Below, piece after piece: positions 6,444 through 14,198 of a stretch of DNA of 35,066 nt. Location: contig NZ_DLMO01000181.1 in NCBI RefSeq assembly GCF_002479325.1, positions 1-35,066 of the forward strand. The letters run 5' to 3'. Within the stretch, counting starts at the first letter, position 1. Every line of letters starts with the position of its first letter. The DNA comes from Brevundimonas sp. UBA7534 (GTDB lineage: Bacteria; Pseudomonadota; Alphaproteobacteria; Caulobacterales; Caulobacteraceae). Made by a program: the position numbers and the translations under genes. Under the pieces are notes generated by a model. It was given only the letters and a program-made list of their open reading frames with translations. It ran no database searches and had not been told where the DNA came from.

Positions 6444-6974
6444 ATGTCGCCGCAACAGTGGATACCGCTGGCCGTCGTTCCGGTCGTCCTGGTGCTGATC
6501 CTTTTGCGCAACCGCAGGCGACGCGTCCTGCGGCCGAACCTGCTGTGGGTCATGCCGGCGATCGTGGGTCCGCTGATCCTGCTGGGCGTGTGGGGCTCGA
6601 CCCGCGCCGTCGGGGCCGCGCCCTTCGGCCTGGACGCCTGGGCCGTGCTGCTGGTCGGGGCGGTGCTGGGCGGCGTCGCCGGCTGGTGGCGCGGCAAGAC
6701 CATCACCATCGAAAGGGAGCCTGACGGTTCGCTGCGGTCCCGGGCGTCGCCGCTGGGCCTGGTGCTGGTGGTCGCCCTGTTCGCCTTCCGCGGCGTCCTG
6801 CGCCCCCTGATCGAGAGTCACGCCGCCCAGTGGCATCTGAACGCCCTGGCCGTCACAGAGGCCTTTTTGATCTTCGCCCTGGCCCTGATCGTCCTTCAAC
6901 GCGTCGAGATGTTCATCCGCGCCCGCCGCATCCTGGCCGGTCGGCCTGACGATCACATGGAAGTGGCGGCCTAG
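6444..6974 (+). CDS. DUF1453 / CcdC-like integral membrane protein
   Basis: The 176-aa protein has about five membrane helices (near residues 5-20, 33-52, 63-82, 100-118 and 130-150). Between helices 3 and 4 it carries GWWRGKTITIEREPDGSLRS, close to the motif that defines DUF1453 (CcdC-like) proteins. The biochemical role is not known; the cytochrome c biogenesis label is inherited from a Bacillus homologue. A 9-bp hairpin (6411-6434) covers most of the region where its ribosome site should be. It lies 48 bases after the FAH gene on the same strand and may be the last gene of that transcript. Confidence 0.8.
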   Translation: MSPQQWIPLAVVPVVLVLILLRNRRRRVLRPNLLWVMPAIVGPLILLGVWGSTRAVGAAPFGLDAWAVLLVGAVLGGVAGWWRGKTITIEREPDGSLRSRASPLGLVLVVALFAFRGVLRPLIESHAAQWHLNALAVTEAFLIFALALIVLQRVEMFIRARRILAGRPDDHMEVAA

Positions 6975-7021
6975 TCGGCGCTTTACGACGCCCGCGTCCG
7001 TGTGGCATGAGGCGGCCCAAT

Positions 7022-7106
7022 GCGGGCGTGGTGAAATTGGTAGACGCGCCGGACTCAAAATCCGGTTCCGAAAGGAGTGTCGGTTCGACCCCGACCGCCC
7101 GCACCA
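7022..7106 (+). tRNA. tRNA-Leu (anticodon CAA)
   Basis: The 85-nt gene has acceptor arms GCGGGCG (7022-7028) and CGCCCGC (7096-7102), discriminator A and an encoded CCA (7104-7106). The anticodon stem CCGGA/TCCGG encloses loop CTCAAAA with anticodon CAA. The T-arm contains GGTTCGACCCC. The long variable arm expected of class II tRNA-Leu is present. Confidence 0.97.
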
Positions 7107-7154
7107 TCCTCCTCTTCGGTTGCGACCGCGCCTCCCTTGGCTTAAGCGCGCGCC

Positions 7155-8645
7155 ATGAGCACCGAAGGCCCCCTCCGCCCCCTCGCCCGCAATCCGCGCG
7201 GTTTCGCCGACAAGCGCGGGCGCGACCTGTCCGCCGAGCGGCGCATCGTGCGTCAGGTGTCCGAGGTCTATGAGCGCTGGGGCTTCGAGCCGCTGGAGAC
7301 GCCGGCCTTCGAATACGCCGACGCCCTGGGCAAGTTCCTGCCCGACGCCGACCGCCCCAACGAGGGCGTCTTCGCGCTTCAGGACGATGCGGGGTCCGAC
7401 GAGCCGGGCGACTGGATGGCGCTGCGCTACGACCACACCGCGCCCCTGGCCCGCTTTGCGGCCCAGTCGTGGGAGACCCTGCCCAAGCCGTTCCGCCGCT
7501 ACGCCTACGGACCGGTGTGGAGGAACGAGAAGCCGGGACCCGGGCGCTTTCGCGAATTCTGGCAGTGCGACGCCGACACCGTGGGGTCGGACCGGCCCGA
7601 GGCCGACGCCGAGATCATCGCCATGGCCTGTCAGGGCCTGCAGGCCGCCGGCCTGGCCGAGGGTCAGGCCCAGATCCGCGTGTCCAACCGCAAGCTGTTC
7701 GACGGCCTGTTCGACGCCGGCGGCGTTACCGAGGCGGGCCAGCGGCTGACGGCGCTGCGCGCCATCGACAAGTTCGACCGCCTGGGCTGGGACGGCGTGG
7801 TTCAGCTGCTGGGCGAAGGCCGGCTGGACGACTCGGGCGACTACACCAAGGGGGCGAACCTGCCGGCCAAGGTGACCGCCGCCATCGAGGCCTTTCTCGT
7901 CTCGGCCAATACGCCGGGCCTGACCCGCGCCGAGACCCTGGACGCCGTCGCCCGCTCGGGCGACCTGGGCGCGGCGGGGGAGGCGGCCCTGAACGAACTG
8001 GCCGCCATCGACCGGGCCCTGAACGCCATGTCGGTCGATCAGGCGGCGGTGACCTTCGATCCCACCATCGTGCGCGGGCTGGAGTATTACACCGGCGCGG
8101 TGTTCGAAGCCGAACTGCTGCTGGAGACGGCCGACGACAAGGGCCGGCCGGTCCGCTTCGGCTCGATCGGCGGCGGCGGCCGCTACGACGACCTGGTCGC
8201 CCGCTTCACCGGCCAGAGCGTGCCGGCCACCGGCTTCTCCTTCGGCGTGTCGCGCCTGGCCTCGGCCCTGCGCGCGGCCGGGCGGGGCGACGCCGACGCG
8301 GTGCGCGGTCCTGTGGTGGTCATCGTCTTTTCCGACGACGACATGGGGCATTATCTGTCCGCCGTGGCCGAACTGCGCGCCGCCGGGATCGCCGCCGAGC
8401 TCTATCTGGGCCGGGCTGGCATGAAGGCCCAGATGAAATACGCCGACCGGCGCGGGGCTCCCGCCGCCGTCATCCTGGGCGGAGACGAGATCGCGGCGGG
8501 CCAGGTGACCATCAAGGATCTGGACGCCGGCCGCGCCGCCGCCGCCGGGATCGCCGACAACGAAGCCTGGAAGGCCGAGCGTCCGGGCCAGATGGTGCTG
8601 CCCCGCGCCGAGCTGGTTTCCGCCATTCGTCGCATTATCGAATAA
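7155..8645 (+). CDS. hisS: Histidyl-tRNA synthetase, alphaproteobacterial type
   Basis: The 496-aa class II synthetase charges tRNA-His. Motif 2 reads FRRYAYGPVWRNEKPGPGRF and then REFWQCDADTVG. The HisRS-specific loop is RGLEYYTGAVFEAE, with the catalytic Arg at its start. Motif 3 is seen near GFSFGVSRLASALR, and a C-terminal anticodon-binding domain ends the protein (GPVVVIVFSDDDMGHYL onwards). The sequence departs from the canonical bacterial form and fits the group described in many Alphaproteobacteria, whose tRNA-His lacks the extra G-1. ATG 7155 lies 48 bases after tRNA-Leu. An inverted repeat (8635-8655) surrounds its stop codon. Confidence 0.95.
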   Translation: MSTEGPLRPLARNPRGFADKRGRDLSAERRIVRQVSEVYERWGFEPLETPAFEYADALGKFLPDADRPNEGVFALQDDAGSDEPGDWMALRYDHTAPLARFAAQSWETLPKPFRRYAYGPVWRNEKPGPGRFREFWQCDADTVGSDRPEADAEIIAMACQGLQAAGLAEGQAQIRVSNRKLFDGLFDAGGVTEAGQRLTALRAIDKFDRLGWDGVVQLLGEGRLDDSGDYTKGANLPAKVTAAIEAFLVSANTPGLTRAETLDAVARSGDLGAAGEAALNELAAIDRALNAMSVDQAAVTFDPTIVRGLEYYTGAVFEAELLLETADDKGRPVRFGSIGGGGRYDDLVARFTGQSVPATGFSFGVSRLASALRAAGRGDADAVRGPVVVIVFSDDDMGHYLSAVAELRAAGIAAELYLGRAGMKAQMKYADRRGAPAAVILGGDEIAAGQVTIKDLDAGRAAAAGIADNEAWKAERPGQMVLPRAELVSAIRRIIE

Positions 8646-8655
8646 GCTTCGATAA
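8635..8655. repeat. Inverted repeat across the hisS stop codon
   Basis: TTATCGAA (8635-8642) and TTCGATAA (8648-8655) are perfect complements around a 5-base loop that includes the hisS TAA. A second, shorter TTATC/GATAA pair lies at 8676-8688. There is no T-run, so it is not a typical intrinsic terminator; it may be a 3' end structure or a protein site. Confidence 0.6.
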
Positions 8656-8722
8656 ATAACGCCGCCAGGGATGAGTTATCAGCGATAAGTCGACGAAAGT
8701 TCGATTTGCGGCGAAACCCTCG

Positions 8723-8751
8723 TTGACGAAGGCCCTGCGATGGCGTCAATT
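8723..8751 (+). promoter_or_regulatory. Candidate housekeeping promoter for the hisS-downstream ncRNA
   Basis: TTGACG (8723-8728), 17 bases, TCAATT (8746-8751). The -35 element is good; the -10 is only fair. Predicted start near 8758, directly ahead of a run of hairpins ending in a terminator. Confidence 0.45.
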
Positions 8752-8757
8752 GGTCTC

Positions 8758-8875
8758 ACTCGAGGACGAGCGGTGCTCAAGCACGCAGTTCTTGAAGGCG
8801 TTTCGGGGAGGAAACGTCGGCTCACAAGAGCCTCGGAAAGCCCGCTGCGACGTATCCCCCGCAGCGGGCTTTTTC
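8758..8875 (+). ncRNA. Candidate structured non-coding RNA, four tandem hairpins plus terminator
   Basis: The hisS-peptidase gap has no convincing ORF but holds successive short hairpins: CTCG/CGAG (8759-8770), GTGC/GCAC with UCAA loop (8773-8784), CGTTTC/GAAACG with a G-rich loop GGGGAG (8799-8816), and GGCTC/GAGCC with ACAA loop (8819-8832). A 12-bp terminator stem with a T-run follows (8837-8874). A plausible promoter sits just upstream. Five stems in about 115 bases with an intrinsic terminator, on the opposite strand to the next gene, point to an independent sRNA of about 118 nt. It matches no RNA family I can name. The alternative is a long structured hisS 3' UTR. Confidence 0.55.
8837..8874 (+). 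terminator. Intrinsic terminator
   Basis: AAAGCCCGCTGC (8837-8848) pairs with GCAGCGGGCTTT (8861-8872), followed by T. It ends the candidate ncRNA or a long hisS transcript. Confidence 0.9.
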
Positions 8876-8928
8876 GTGCCTGAAATCAGCCGTTTGTCCC
8901 GAACCGTCGCGCTTGCGCCGGACAGAAG

Positions 8929-8954
8929 AAAGGCCGGGGTCGCCCCCGGCCTTT
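8929..8954 (-). terminator. Intrinsic terminator of the M13 peptidase gene
   Basis: AAAGGCCGGGG (8929-8939) pairs with CCCCGGCCTTT (8944-8954). Read leftward it is followed by a TTTCTTCT tract, 25 bases after the peptidase stop. Confidence 0.85.
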
Positions 8955-8978
8955 CGCGATTCTCGAAGAAGCGTCGCC

Positions 8979-11102
8979 TTACCAGATGCGGACGCGATCC
9001 TCCGGGGCCAGATAATATTTGGCGCCCGGCTCCACGTCGAAGGCGTCGTACCAGGCGTCGACGTTGCGCAGCGGGCCGATGACGCGGAACTGCGCCGGCG
9101 AGTGCGGATCGGTCGCCACCTGCTGCTTCAGGGCCTCGTCGCGATACTTCGACTGCCAGACCTGGGCCCAGCCGTAGAAGAAGCGCTGGTCGCCGGTGGT
9201 CCCGTCCAGGACCGGCGCGGCCTGGCCGTTCAGCGACAAGTGATAGGCCTCCAGGCCCACCGCCACGCCCGAGGCGTCGCCGATGTTCTCGCCCATCGTC
9301 AGCCCGCCCTGCACGTGATAGCCGGGCAGGGGTTCGTACTGGTCGTACTGGGCGCCCAGGCGGGTGGTCAGGGCCTCGAAATTGGCCTTGTCCTCGGCCG
9401 TCCACCAGTTGCGCAGCACGCCGTCGCCGTCGGACTTGGAGCCCTGGTCGTCGAAGCCGTGGCCGATCTCGTGGCCGATCACGCCGCCGATGCCGCCATA
9501 GTTCACCGCCGGGTCCGCATCCGGGTCGAAGAAGGGCGGCTGCAGGATGGCGGCCGGGAAGACGATCTCGTTGTTGGCCGAGTTGTAGTAGGCGTTCACC
9601 GTCTGCGGGGTCATGCCCCACTCGGACTTGTCGACGGGCTCGTCCAGACGCGACAGGTCGTAGTTCCACTCGAACAGGCCCTTGCGCTCGGCGTTGCCGA
9701 CCAGGTCGTCGGCGCGGACCTCCAGGCCGGAATAGTCACGCCACTTGTCGGGGTAGCCGATCTTGACGGTGAACTTCGTCAGCTTCTCCTGCGCCGCCGC
9801 CTTGGTCTCGGCGCCCATCCAGCTCAGCCCGTCGATGCGATGCGACAGGGCGGTGCGCAGATTGGCGACCAGCTGCTCCATCTTGGCCTTGGACTCGGCC
9901 GGGAAATATTCGCCCACATAGAGCCGGCCCGTGGCCTCGCCCAGGGCGTTCTCGGCGAAGGAGATGGCGCGCTTTTCGCGGCTGCGCTGCTCGGGCTGGC
10001 CCGACAGGTCGCGCGAGCGGAAGGCCCATTGCGCGTCGGAAAAGCGCTTGGACAGGAAGGGCGCCATGTCGTCGGCGGTGTGGAAGGCCTCCCACGCCTG
10101 CAGCAGGTCGACCGGCGTCTCCGCGTACAAGGCCGCGATCTTGGGCATGGCCGTGTCCTGGCGCACGATCAGGCGCGGCACGCCGCCCAGTTCGGCGGAA
10201 TCGAAATAGGCCTGCCAGTCGAAGCCCGGCGCGTCGGCGGCCAGGCGGGCTATGGTGTATTCGTTGTAGGTCTCGTCGCGGTTGCGGTTCTGGATCGGGC
10301 TCCAGTGCGCCTCGGCGATCTGGGTCTCCAGGGCCACGATGGCGGCGGCGGTCTCGGCCGGGTTCGCCCAGCCGATCATGCCCAGCATGTCGGCGACATA
10401 GGCCTGGTACTTCTCTTTCTTGTCGGCGTAGCGCGCGTCCAGATAATAGTCGCGGTTGGGCAGGCCGATGCCCGACTGGCCGGTCGAGACGACGTAGCGG
10501 GTCGGCTGCTTGGCGTCGATGGTGATGCCGGTGCCGAAGAAGGAGCCGCCGAACCGGCCGACGGTCTGACCCATGTAGGCGGCCAGCCTCTCATGGCTGT
10601 CGGCCGCGCGGATGGCCGCCAGATAGGGCTGCAGCGGCTGGGCGTCCAACTGCTCGATGCGGGCCTCGTCCATATAGGCGCGGTAGGCGTCGGCGATCTT
10701 GGCCTCGTCCGACCCGGGCGCCAGGTCGGTGCGGCCCGCCAGGCCCGTGACCAGCTCCTTCATCCGGTTGTCCGACAGTTCGCGCAGCAGGGCGAACGAG
10801 CCGTAGCTGGTGCGGTCCGACGGGATGATCAGCTTGTCGATCGCCGCGCCGTTGGCGTAGCGGAAGAAGTCGTCGCCCGGCGCCACGGCGGTGTCGCGCC
10901 CGGCCAGGTCGAAGCCCCATGTCCCGTACTTGGGCGCCTCGGTTCCCTGCCAGCCGGCGGCGGTTTCCTCGCCCGAGAACAGCGAGACGATGGCGCAGCT
11001 CTCGTCCAGGCAGGCGTGGTCGTGTCCGACGTCCTGCGCCAGTGCGGCGGTGGCGGGCAGCAGAAGGGCGCCCGCGGCGACCCCGATGAGCAGACGTTTC
11101 AT
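8979..11102 (-). CDS. Secreted M13-family metalloendopeptidase (PepO/neprilysin type)
   Basis: The 707-aa protein starts at ATG 11102 with a GAGG ribosome site. A signal peptide is clear (MKRLLIGVAAGALLLPATAA, cleavage after ALA). The zinc site is HEIGH at residues 544-548, with the third ligand Glu605 and Asp609 in ENIGDASG. The substrate-binding NAYYNSANNEIVFPAAILQP segment precedes the zinc site, as in neprilysin-like enzymes. Length and domain order match full M13 peptidases, which cut peptides of up to about 40 residues in the periplasm or outside. Two Cys residues after the signal peptide (ACLDESCAIV) could form a disulphide. The protein could instead be lipid-free secreted or periplasmic; no lipobox is seen. 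Confidence 0.95.
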   Translation of the reverse strand: MKRLLIGVAAGALLLPATAALAQDVGHDHACLDESCAIVSLFSGEETAAGWQGTEAPKYGTWGFDLAGRDTAVAPGDDFFRYANGAAIDKLIIPSDRTSYGSFALLRELSDNRMKELVTGLAGRTDLAPGSDEAKIADAYRAYMDEARIEQLDAQPLQPYLAAIRAADSHERLAAYMGQTVGRFGGSFFGTGITIDAKQPTRYVVSTGQSGIGLPNRDYYLDARYADKKEKYQAYVADMLGMIGWANPAETAAAIVALETQIAEAHWSPIQNRNRDETYNEYTIARLAADAPGFDWQAYFDSAELGGVPRLIVRQDTAMPKIAALYAETPVDLLQAWEAFHTADDMAPFLSKRFSDAQWAFRSRDLSGQPEQRSREKRAISFAENALGEATGRLYVGEYFPAESKAKMEQLVANLRTALSHRIDGLSWMGAETKAAAQEKLTKFTVKIGYPDKWRDYSGLEVRADDLVGNAERKGLFEWNYDLSRLDEPVDKSEWGMTPQTVNAYYNSANNEIVFPAAILQPPFFDPDADPAVNYGGIGGVIGHEIGHGFDDQGSKSDGDGVLRNWWTAEDKANFEALTTRLGAQYDQYEPLPGYHVQGGLTMGENIGDASGVAVGLEAYHLSLNGQAAPVLDGTTGDQRFFYGWAQVWQSKYRDEALKQQVATDPHSPAQFRVIGPLRNVDAWYDAFDVEPGAKYYLAPEDRVRIW

Positions 11103-11257
11103 ACTTCGATCCTCGATCCCGACCCAGAGGCGGCCGGGCGGCGCGGACCCTAGACCGGGCAAGGGGCCTGTCGCCTTAAAAAAAGTTCATGAAAGCGCGC
11201 CGCCCTCTCGCCAGACGGCGCGCGGCGCCTTCTGATATGCAGTGGGACGGAGGGCGA

Positions 11258-13132
11258 ATGACCAACGGGCACGGCGGCGGCGAATACAAGGACCTGGTGG
11301 TCTTCCTGGCGGCCGCGGGCGTCATGGTGCCGCTGGTCAACCGCCTGAAGATCAGCCCGATCCTGGGGTTCCTGGCGGCCGGCGTCCTGCTGGGGCCGGA
11401 CGGGCTGGCGCGCTTCTCCGGCGCCCTGCCGTGGCTGTCCTGGGCCACGATCAGCGATCCGGGCCAGCTGGCGCAGCTGTCCGAACTGGGCGTGGCCTTC
11501 CTTCTGTTCATGATCGGGCTGGAGCTGTCGTGGGAACGGCTGCGCGCCCTGCGCCGCCTGGTGTTCGGCCTGGGGCTGATGCAGGTCGTCGCCTGCACCG
11601 TCGTGCTGGCCGCCCTGTTCATGCTGACGGGACAGCCCTTGGCCGGGGCGGTGGTGCTGGGGATGGGCCTGGCCCTGTCGTCGACCGCCGTCGTGATGCC
11701 GGTGCTGGCCGAGCGCGGGCGCCTGAAGGGGGTGGTCGGCCGCTCGACCTTCGCCGTGCTGCTGGCCCAGGACCTGTCGGTCGCGCCGATCCTGATCACC
11801 GTCACCGTTCTGGCCGCCCTGGCGCAGAACGCCGGCCTGGGCGGAAGCGTCCTGGAACCGGCCGTCCTGGGCCGCGCCCTGCTGACCCTGGTTCCCGCCG
11901 CGATCGGCCTTGGGCTGCTGGTGCTGCTGGGCCGGATCGTGCTGCGGCCCATGTTCCGTTCGGTCGCCCGCGCCCGGAAGGCCGACCAGGGCGGAGAGCT
12001 GTTCGTCGCCGCCAGCCTGCTGGTGGTCATCGGCGCCGGCCTGGCGGCCCAGGCCGCCGGCCTGTCGATGAGCCTGGGCGCCCTGGTCGCCGGCGTGCTG
12101 CTGGCCGAGACCGAGTTCCGGCGCGAGGTCGAGGTCTCGATCGAGCCGTTCAAGGGCCTGCTGCTGGGCGTCTTCTTCGTCGGGGTCGGCCTGGGACTGG
12201 ACCTGGACGCGGTGGCGGCGAACCCGGTCGGCGTGTTCGGCCTGGCGATCGCCATCGTGGCGATCAAGGCCGCCATCGTCTTCGGCCTGGCGCGGCTGTG
12301 GGGGCTGGCCTGGCGCCCCGCGCTGGAGACGGCCCTGGTCCTGGCCCCGGCGGGCGAGTTCGCCTTCGTCGTCTTCGCCACGGGCCTGGTCGAGGGGGTG
12401 GCCTCGCCGGGGATCACGGCCGCCGTCGCCCTGTCGGCCACGATCAGCATCTTCTCCATTCCCTTTCTGGCGCTCCTCGGTCAACAATTGACCCGCCCCG
12501 CCGCCGGCGCGCCCGAGGGGCTGCCGCCCGAGATGGCCGACGCCGCCCCCGATCCGGGCGAGGGGGCGACCGTCATCGTCGGCTTCGGCCGCGTCGGGCG
12601 GCTGATCGGCGAGATGCTGCGCGAGCACGGCCAGCCCTTCATCGCCGTGGACGCCGATCCGGCCACGGTGGCGGCGGGCCGCCGGGCGGGCTTCGACGTC
12701 TTCTACGGCGACGCCGGCCGGGCCGAGATGCTGCTGCGCTGCGGCGTCATGACCACCCGCGCCCTTGTGGTGACGATGGATTCCCCGGCCAAGGTCGACG
12801 AGGTCGTCCGCGTCGCACGGCCTTTGCGCGAGGACCTGACCCTGATCGCGCGCGCGCGCGACGACCAGCACGCGGCGCGCCTTTATGCGTTGGGCGTCAC
12901 CGACGCCGTGCCGGAAACCACCGAGGCCAGCCTGCAGCTGGCCGAGAACACCCTGGTCGACCTGGGCGTGCCTATGGGCCTGGTCCTGGCCTCGATCCAC
13001 GAACGGCGCGACCAGTTCCGCCGCGCCTTCCAGGCCGCCACCCCGGAGTCCCGCCGCCATCGTCCGATGCGCGCGCTCAGGAACAGCCCGCTTAACCATA
13101 GGCGGCCTTCGCCTACAGACCAGACTACGTAG
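11258..13132 (+). CDS. KefB/KefC-type monovalent cation:proton antiporter (CPA2) with RCK domain
   Basis: The 624-aa protein uses ATG 11258 behind GGACGGAGGG; an in-frame ATG at 11237 is less well placed. About residues 8-400 form the antiporter with about 12 helices, including SPILGFLAAGVLLGPDGLAR, LSELGVAFLLFMIGLELS, and the conserved LAQDLSVAPILI pore segment. Residues about 435-555 form a TrkA-N/RCK nucleotide-binding domain with the GFGRVG loop at 442. In E. coli KefB and KefC are glutathione-gated K+ efflux systems; which type this is cannot be told. It diverges from the M13 peptidase gene with about 155 bases between the starts. Confidence 0.9.
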   Translation: MTNGHGGGEYKDLVVFLAAAGVMVPLVNRLKISPILGFLAAGVLLGPDGLARFSGALPWLSWATISDPGQLAQLSELGVAFLLFMIGLELSWERLRALRRLVFGLGLMQVVACTVVLAALFMLTGQPLAGAVVLGMGLALSSTAVVMPVLAERGRLKGVVGRSTFAVLLAQDLSVAPILITVTVLAALAQNAGLGGSVLEPAVLGRALLTLVPAAIGLGLLVLLGRIVLRPMFRSVARARKADQGGELFVAASLLVVIGAGLAAQAAGLSMSLGALVAGVLLAETEFRREVEVSIEPFKGLLLGVFFVGVGLGLDLDAVAANPVGVFGLAIAIVAIKAAIVFGLARLWGLAWRPALETALVLAPAGEFAFVVFATGLVEGVASPGITAAVALSATISIFSIPFLALLGQQLTRPAAGAPEGLPPEMADAAPDPGEGATVIVGFGRVGRLIGEMLREHGQPFIAVDADPATVAAGRRAGFDVFYGDAGRAEMLLRCGVMTTRALVVTMDSPAKVDEVVRVARPLREDLTLIARARDDQHAARLYALGVTDAVPETTEASLQLAENTLVDLGVPMGLVLASIHERRDQFRRAFQAATPESRRHRPMRALRNSPLNHRRPSPTDQTT

Positions 13133-13239
13133 TTATACGAGCAGCCCTGTCCGTGACCCATTTTTGTCATGGTTCCGTGGTCGAAGCCCTGCCTTCTGTA
13201 TTCATCGCATCGGCGGAGATTGCAGCGCCCGTTCGCCCC

Positions 13240-13254
13240 GGATCGCGCCGATCC
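13240..13254. promoter_or_regulatory. Short palindrome in the TetR leader, possible operator
   Basis: GGATCG and CGATCC flank a 3-base centre, 66 bases ahead of the tetR start. It is shorter than most TetR-family operators, so this is only a candidate autoregulatory site. The 187-base gap otherwise holds nothing I can assign. Confidence 0.25.
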
Positions 13255-13319
13255 CCTTCAGTCAACTTCGTCTCGTCCCCGCGGGTTCGAAGTCCTTCGT
13301 AGAGTACACGCCCCCGTTC

Positions 13320-13958
13320 ATGACCGATTCCATCGCCGCCTCCCCCGAGCCCCGTCTGAACCGTCGCCAGGCCGCCAAGATCCGCACCCGCCAGAAGGTG
13401 CTGGAGGCGGCCCGCTCGCTCTTCGCCGAGCGCGGCTATGAGCCGGCCACGATCCGCGACATCGCCAAGGGAGCCGGAATGTCGACCGGCGCGGTCTTCG
13501 CCAACTTCCAGGACAAGGCCGAGCTGTTCGAGGCGGTCCTGACCGAGGACATGACGCGCCTGGCCGAGGTGGTCGAGGCGGGCGCCCCGCAAGGCGAGCC
13601 GGTGCGCGACCGCCTGGTGGCCGCGCTCAGCGCCGGCTACCACTCGTCGCTGGACCAGCTGCCGCTGTTCCAGGCCATCGTCGCCCGGTCCTGGTTCCAG
13701 CCCCTGGCGGCCGAGATGCGCGCCCGAACCGCCACCAAGAAGCTGCAGCTGGCCATCGGCGCCATCCTCCAGGACGCCGTTTCGCGCGGCGAGATCGCCC
13801 AGGCCGCCGACCTGCGCCTGCTGGTCGAGCTGATCTGGGACGCCTATCTGTCCAACTATCGCCGCGCCGCCTACGACAACTGGGACGCCCAGGCCCTGTC
13901 GGATCATATCGCGCGCCAGATCGACGTGATCCTGGCCGGCGCCCTGGTCGCGCGCTGA
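13320..13958 (+). CDS. TetR-family transcriptional regulator
   Basis: The 212-aa protein starts at ATG 13320. The N-terminal HTH is typical: TRQKVLEAARSLFAERGYE, then TIRDIAKGAGMSTGAVFANF with the recognition helix. The C-terminal ligand-binding region (about residues 80-205) is all-helical and not assignable to a ligand. The upstream antiporter and downstream ribosomal genes do not clearly indicate a target. It is followed closely by its own terminator. The sequence before the start is fairly long, so autoregulation from that gap is likely but not shown. Confidence 0.9.
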   Translation: MTDSIAASPEPRLNRRQAAKIRTRQKVLEAARSLFAERGYEPATIRDIAKGAGMSTGAVFANFQDKAELFEAVLTEDMTRLAEVVEAGAPQGEPVRDRLVAALSAGYHSSLDQLPLFQAIVARSWFQPLAAEMRARTATKKLQLAIGAILQDAVSRGEIAQAADLRLLVELIWDAYLSNYRRAAYDNWDAQALSDHIARQIDVILAGALVAR

Positions 13959-13984
13959 GATCGGCGTCCGTCGCGACTGGAAAG

Positions 13985-14007
13985 GCCCCGCTTCGGCGGG
14001 GCTTTTT
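13985..14007 (+). terminator. Intrinsic terminator after the tetR gene
   Basis: GCCCCGC (13985-13991) and GCGGGGC (13996-14002) enclose a UUCG tetraloop and are followed by five T. Confidence 0.92.
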
Positions 14008-14100
14008 CTTTGCGCGCGTCTTGTCCGTCCCGGCGAAGCGCTGCAGAGAGCCGTCAGGGCCGATTCGTCCGAATTCGCCCCGAAAACGCGGCAAATCGCG

Positions 14101-14128
14101 TTGACTCTGCGACCGCCTTCCGTATATG
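14101..14128 (+). promoter_or_regulatory. Promoter of rplU-rpmA
   Basis: TTGACT (14101-14106), 16 bases, TATATG (14123-14128). It is the best sigma-70-like match in the 13.96-14.2 kb gap. The predicted start near 14135 puts the leader hairpin at the very 5' end of the mRNA. Confidence 0.65.
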
Positions 14129-14139
14129 TCGCCGCTCTT

Positions 14140-14176
14140 CGCCCGCGGGGGTCACCCGGCGGGCGCACTCTTTTTT
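14140..14176 (+). promoter_or_regulatory. Terminator-like leader hairpin ahead of rplU
   Basis: CGCCCGC (14140-14146) pairs with GCGGGCG (14159-14165); GGG and CCC can extend the stem inward. A short spacer and T6 (14171-14176) follow. The structure lies between the promoter and the rplU start (14199), so it could act as an attenuator or as a ribosomal-protein binding site for feedback control. Confidence 0.55.
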
Positions 14177-14198
14177 GCGTTTGCGCTGAGGCTTCAAC

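Noticed and set aside
5010..8351. Leftward open frame of 1113 codons opposite the FAH, DUF1453, tRNA-Leu and hisS genes
   Set aside because: It is antisense to well-identified genes and even to a tRNA, and its composition (Gly/Arg/Gln/Ala-rich) is what high-GC third positions produce on the opposite strand.
8913..11153. Rightward open frame of 746 codons opposite the M13 peptidase
   Set aside because: Antisense shadow of a gene with signal peptide and HExxH; it would also run through the peptidase terminator.
11150..13099. Leftward open frame of 649 codons opposite the KefB/C-type antiporter
   Set aside because: Antisense shadow with Gln/Asp/His/Gly-rich composition and no recognisable domain.
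13090..13100. TTAACCAT, resembling a CtrA half-site
   Set aside because: Inside the antiporter coding end, single copy, with no second half-site at the expected spacing.
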